From: Phymorhynchus buccinoides
Taxonomy: Eukaryota > Mollusca > Gastropoda > Neogastropoda > Raphitomidae
DNA: 64,000 nt
Assembly (NCBI GenBank): GCA_017654935.2
Contig: CM065710.1
Location: 6,455,565 to 6,519,564, forward strand
Direction: 5' to 3'
Within the stretch, counting starts at the first letter, position 1. Each line of letters starts with the position of its first letter. Below, in pieces: positions 60,420-64,000 of this stretch. The position numbers and the translations under genes were made by a program. The notes below the pieces were generated by a model. The model had not been told where the DNA came from. It did not search any database and saw only the letters and a list, made by a program, of their open reading frames with translations.

Positions 60420-62020
60420 TGCTGTAACTTTTTAACATTCACCGTATTGCTTTACAATTTACAATGTTATTGTCAATGCGTGTTTAAACGTTTTTATGAT
60501 TTCAAGTACTGCTTGTAGTTCTAAAAAATAAAATCTTTTACCACAAAAAAACAGTAATATAGATGCTAATTTGTTCTTTATGAAATCATCGAAACGCAGA
60601 GCTTTTCTACTTCCTCTACATTCGTAATCTCGATACATCGCTATTTTTGTCATTATAATTAAGTCTTAAATCAATCCAACACTTTTACTTCGTTGCATTA
60701 CTCAGACCTTAATATGTACAACCAATCATCGAAAAAAAATACGTAAAATTATTGAAAAATCTGCTCCAAAATCGATAAATCTAAGCCGACCGGAAAGAAA
60801 GCGTCTGTAAACAGGCTAAAGCTCACCAAGTGACAATTTGATGATGAGAACAGCTAGACCTTCAGTTTGAAGATGGGTTTGTATTTACGAGTTAACTCAT
60901 AAACGGCAGATATGGCGTGAGTTTACGAGTATTACTGGTAAATGGGGTAGAATGCGTTAATGACAAGGACATGTTTTGATTGTCCCCATGTAAAAGACGC
61001 AACCTGCTTGACTGATACCAAACACTCCCATTGTATTCAAGAAAAAACAATGGTCCGCAGTTGTGTTATGGTGAGCGTGTCGCCGGACCGGACAGAGCGT
61101 CACATTTGGAGTATTCACCAGCAATTATGAGAACAATTCACAGATTGATTGCTTCGGTAAAATCATGTCCTGAAGGTTTTGCTTGTTTTGTATTACAGAA
61201 GTTTATGGACGGTTTTTTTTAGAAAGAGTGTATAGAATTAATGCTCAGGTCTATTTAGGTGCATAACGATTGCAATTTGTTCTTTATTTTGTCATTTGCC
61301 TGGGGGTTAATAAAATAATTACTTTTTTTTTTAAAATGTAACTTATCTGTTTCTAGTGTTGGTTTGAACTGACCAGTTCAGGGCAATATATGAAGCGCAT
61401 TTGAACATTTAAACAGATATCTGTTTATCTGTTCTTCATGGTTAGCTTTTTTTTAAATGATAACGTAACCACAAAAAATGTGTGTCCACACAGCTTTTTT
61501 TTATATAGAATAATTTATCTTGTTGTAGTGCGTTCCTAGATAGTGACTAGCTCCTTTACATATAAGTCCATTTGTTATTAATAATACATCATGTGACATA
61601 TTTCCAGCTTGGGTTTTTCTGCCGCAATTAATGAGGCTATTTTCTTGGTAAAGGGTAGCCTTTTCAGCTTGAATATCTGTTGAAATTTTCCTCAAAATGT
61701 TGGGGGTGGGCTGTTTAGTGGGTTTGATTTTGTTTTTTTTTTTCTGCGTCACATGTATAACGGATATACTAGTACAATTTCTTTTTCTCCTTGCACTCCC
61801 CCATCATTCAACTGAAGGAAATTCCTTTACGAGACATTCGCGTGGCCAAGCGCTAGAAAACGAAAAGCCCACGGATTCGCCGCGATGGGAAAGGGCCGGT
61901 AAACGGCCACCAAAAGTGGAGGCAGGAGAGTGAGACCCACACTGCGGCTGCCCTTTGAAATTTGGGGCTACAGGCGCGAAGGTTAGGCCATTTTCTGTCA
62001 GCCAGGAGGTTCTATTTTTT
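60420..62020. other. 3' region, AT-rich, no gene recognised
   Basis: Contains candidate polyadenylation signals. A frame at 61790-61933 (RHSRGQALENEKPTDSPRWE) has protein-like composition but no acceptor I can defend. Otherwise nothing. Confidence 0.4.
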
Positions 62021-62024
62021 ATTG

Positions 62025-62350
62025 TGGGATACTGGGGAAGGGGGTGGGGGGTTGCAAAATAGTTCCCCCCACCTTCTGGAAGTTTCTGTGCTTGAAACTT
62101 TCCCCCCTAATCTGTGACTCTGCCATTTTCCCTTTAGCTTTCTAATCATCTACTGTCTTTCTGGAACTACTGGCCCATTCTCCTGCCTTTTTCACCAAAA
62201 AATACTTCAAATAATTGTTCTCCTTTGAGTTCCTCCAAATCAGAATGTGTCGGCTGTACTCAGCGGGGAGAACCATTGAAAACTGAACCGGTACATATAC
62301 GTACCTTCCCCTTATGGACATATGGCCTGGAACAGAGAAGAAGATAGATC
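62025..62350 (+). repeat. Dispersed repeat R1, tail A
   Basis: TTGTGGGATACTGGGG, AGTTCCCCCCACCTTCTGGA, then tail A (TATGGACATATGGCCTGG). Confidence 0.8.
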
Positions 62351-62668
62351 GTTAATGTCATTCTGTGGGACTCTTTTCTGAGTCATATAAGACTGTAAGG
62401 CGAGATCCTGTGGCTTTGTCTGGAGATGCACTGGCCTCGCCTGTCTTTATGGGGGCTGTAGGATGCTTGCTAGGTTGCTGAGTGGGGTTTTGTTTTGCAG
62501 GTGGGCTCTTCACTCATGAACGGGTTCTTGCGTCTTTTTCTTTTTGGGGAGGGGGAGAGGGAAGGGGAGGCCTTTTTCTGTTTTCTGGTACAGCCACTGT
62601 GACACTTTCACTAGGGCTCCTCAGCATCGTATCTGATGGTCCACTATGCCGAGAGTACAACTCTGTGC

Positions 62669-63168
62669 NNNNNNNNNNNNNNNNNNNNNNNNNNNNNNNN
62701 NNNNNNNNNNNNNNNNNNNNNNNNNNNNNNNNNNNNNNNNNNNNNNNNNNNNNNNNNNNNNNNNNNNNNNNNNNNNNNNNNNNNNNNNNNNNNNNNNNNN
62801 NNNNNNNNNNNNNNNNNNNNNNNNNNNNNNNNNNNNNNNNNNNNNNNNNNNNNNNNNNNNNNNNNNNNNNNNNNNNNNNNNNNNNNNNNNNNNNNNNNNN
62901 NNNNNNNNNNNNNNNNNNNNNNNNNNNNNNNNNNNNNNNNNNNNNNNNNNNNNNNNNNNNNNNNNNNNNNNNNNNNNNNNNNNNNNNNNNNNNNNNNNNN
63001 NNNNNNNNNNNNNNNNNNNNNNNNNNNNNNNNNNNNNNNNNNNNNNNNNNNNNNNNNNNNNNNNNNNNNNNNNNNNNNNNNNNNNNNNNNNNNNNNNNNN
63101 NNNNNNNNNNNNNNNNNNNNNNNNNNNNNNNNNNNNNNNNNNNNNNNNNNNNNNNNNNNNNNNNNNNN
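62669..63168. other. Scaffold gap, 500 N
   Basis: Exactly 500 N; true size unknown. Confidence 0.98.
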
Positions 63169-63715
63169 TCAATATAATCTACTCACTATTGAATCAGTAA
63201 TCGCCCATACTGACCAACTCTCCATGCTCAGCTTTTGCACATCAATGATATCTACCCTATTGAATCAAATGTCCATACAGCGCCAACTCTCTATATCTCT
63301 TTGTAATACTCATGATAATCTACTCCTATTGAACGAATCACGCATACGAGTCACTGGTCCAATTTTCTTCGCCTCATTCGCCACTGTCTTTAACTTCTTC
63401 CTCGCGACCATCTTCACTCCAACTCCTTACACTGATACCACACCACACAAAAACCAACTCAGCCATACAAACGTTACTCCTATCCTTCATCAAAATATAC
63501 TGCAAATTATCTCCCTTTTTTTTCTTCTTTTTTAAACTCCTATGGCCATTGTGCTTTATTTTTTAAAAAAAATGTCCTGTTTCTTTATATGGTAATACTT
63601 ATAAATTTTAAAACAATTTAAAAAAATTTTTAGGCTCACCTTTTTTTCACTATGCCTTCTTTGCTTTAAATCCCCCATTATTCTTTGAAACCATCATGTC
63701 TTTGTAAAATAATAT
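63169..63715. other. Pyrimidine/AT-rich, nothing recognised
   Basis: CTACTC.ATTGAATCA-like pieces recur at 63178, 63250 and 63320. No gene is visible. Confidence 0.4.
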
Positions 63716-64000
63716 TAAATGGGCCCCTGACGGGATGATATTTTGCAAGCAACATGTTTGAGATCACAGGAAAACACCCTTTACAGAGATCAGAACACCT
63801 CACTTTGCTCTGATTTTTCCAATATAACATCAACACTGTCAAAACGCGCTTCCTTCTTGGCAGATGTGCTGGAAGTCAATTCTTTCAGTGAAACAGAAGG
63901 CTGCTCAAATTTTCCTTCTTTTTTTTTTCACTGCACTACAAAGAAAGAAAAAGCTTCAACCACTCAAGTGCCTCCACCCACCTCCTTCCAAAATGGCTTC
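63716..64000. mobile_element. Long-arm foldback MITE, partial third copy
   Basis: AATGGGCCCCTGACGGGATG and ACTTTGCTCTGATTTTTCCA match the left arm of the elements at 49955 and 58132. It is diverged and runs off the window. Confidence 0.7.

Noticed and set aside
61697..61933. Possible extra exon with RHSRGQALENEKPTDSPRWE
   Set aside because: The composition is protein-like, but no defensible acceptor, donor or homology was seen.

Overview
This is animal nuclear DNA, not prokaryotic. The coding sequence is small exons with GT/AG borders, scattered through long introns full of microsatellites, minisatellites, tRNA-derived SINEs, LINE remnants, foldback DNA transposons and one DIRS-type retroelement. 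The repeat style and the TTAGGG-type telomere-like blocks suggest a mollusc, perhaps a marine gastropod. That is an impression, because no housekeeping gene or rRNA is present to prove it. Two blocks of exactly 500 N (12312-12811 and 62669-63168) are scaffold gaps of unknown true size.

The one clear protein-coding locus encodes a multi-domain Myb/SANT-like protein (the trihelix-like Myb_DNA-bind_4 / MADF-type fold). Each DNA-binding domain is split over two exons: exon a carries the first helices with the N-terminal Trp, and exon b carries the last helix followed by an Asp-rich tail. Two short linker exons, c and d, follow. The a-b-c-d cassette recurs with the same intron phases each time (enter in phase 1, a to b phase 2, b to c phase 0, c to d phase 2, leave in phase 1). 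On the + strand there are five cassettes: A 12812-18811, B 20754-26282, C 26982-36707, D 38664-46389 and E 51652-54845, followed by C-terminal exons to about 59000-60414. All joins keep one reading frame of roughly 970 codons. On the - strand, left of the first gap, is one complete cassette (a 9486-9297, b 4326-4101, c 2178-2075, d 1196-1120), preceded by exon d of another cassette (11181-11135). Both transcription units start inside or across the gap, so they are either divergent paralogues or one gene broken by a mis-oriented contig.

The most unusual property is that most exons of this locus carry tandem duplications confined to one exon-intron border. Examples are four 93-bp copies of an acceptor at 20.4 kb, about 16 copies of a 38-bp acceptor unit at 26.3-27.0 kb, about 36 copies of a 64-bp donor unit at 39.8-42.1 kb, and about 90 copies of a 29-bp donor unit at 46.4-48.9 kb. 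Smaller sets sit at nearly every other exon, and also on the - strand gene. The arrays leave many decoy splice sites beside the true ones. I know of no description of such a locus-wide pattern.

The intron between exons b and c of cassette C holds a DIRS-like element (29269-35415). It has perfect 174-bp inverted repeats, an internal complementary region that joins the complements of both ends, a tyrosine recombinase region and a gag-like region, but no recognisable reverse transcriptase. It sits inside a dispersed repeat whose uninterrupted copies elsewhere in the window show the empty site. Other mobile DNA includes a MITE family with CAGGCATGG ends and 6-bp target duplications, piggyBac-like TTAA elements (one keeping a short transposase-like start), pogo/Tigger-like TA elements, a foldback with head-to-head telomere-like repeats, and two SINE families sharing a 3' hairpin.
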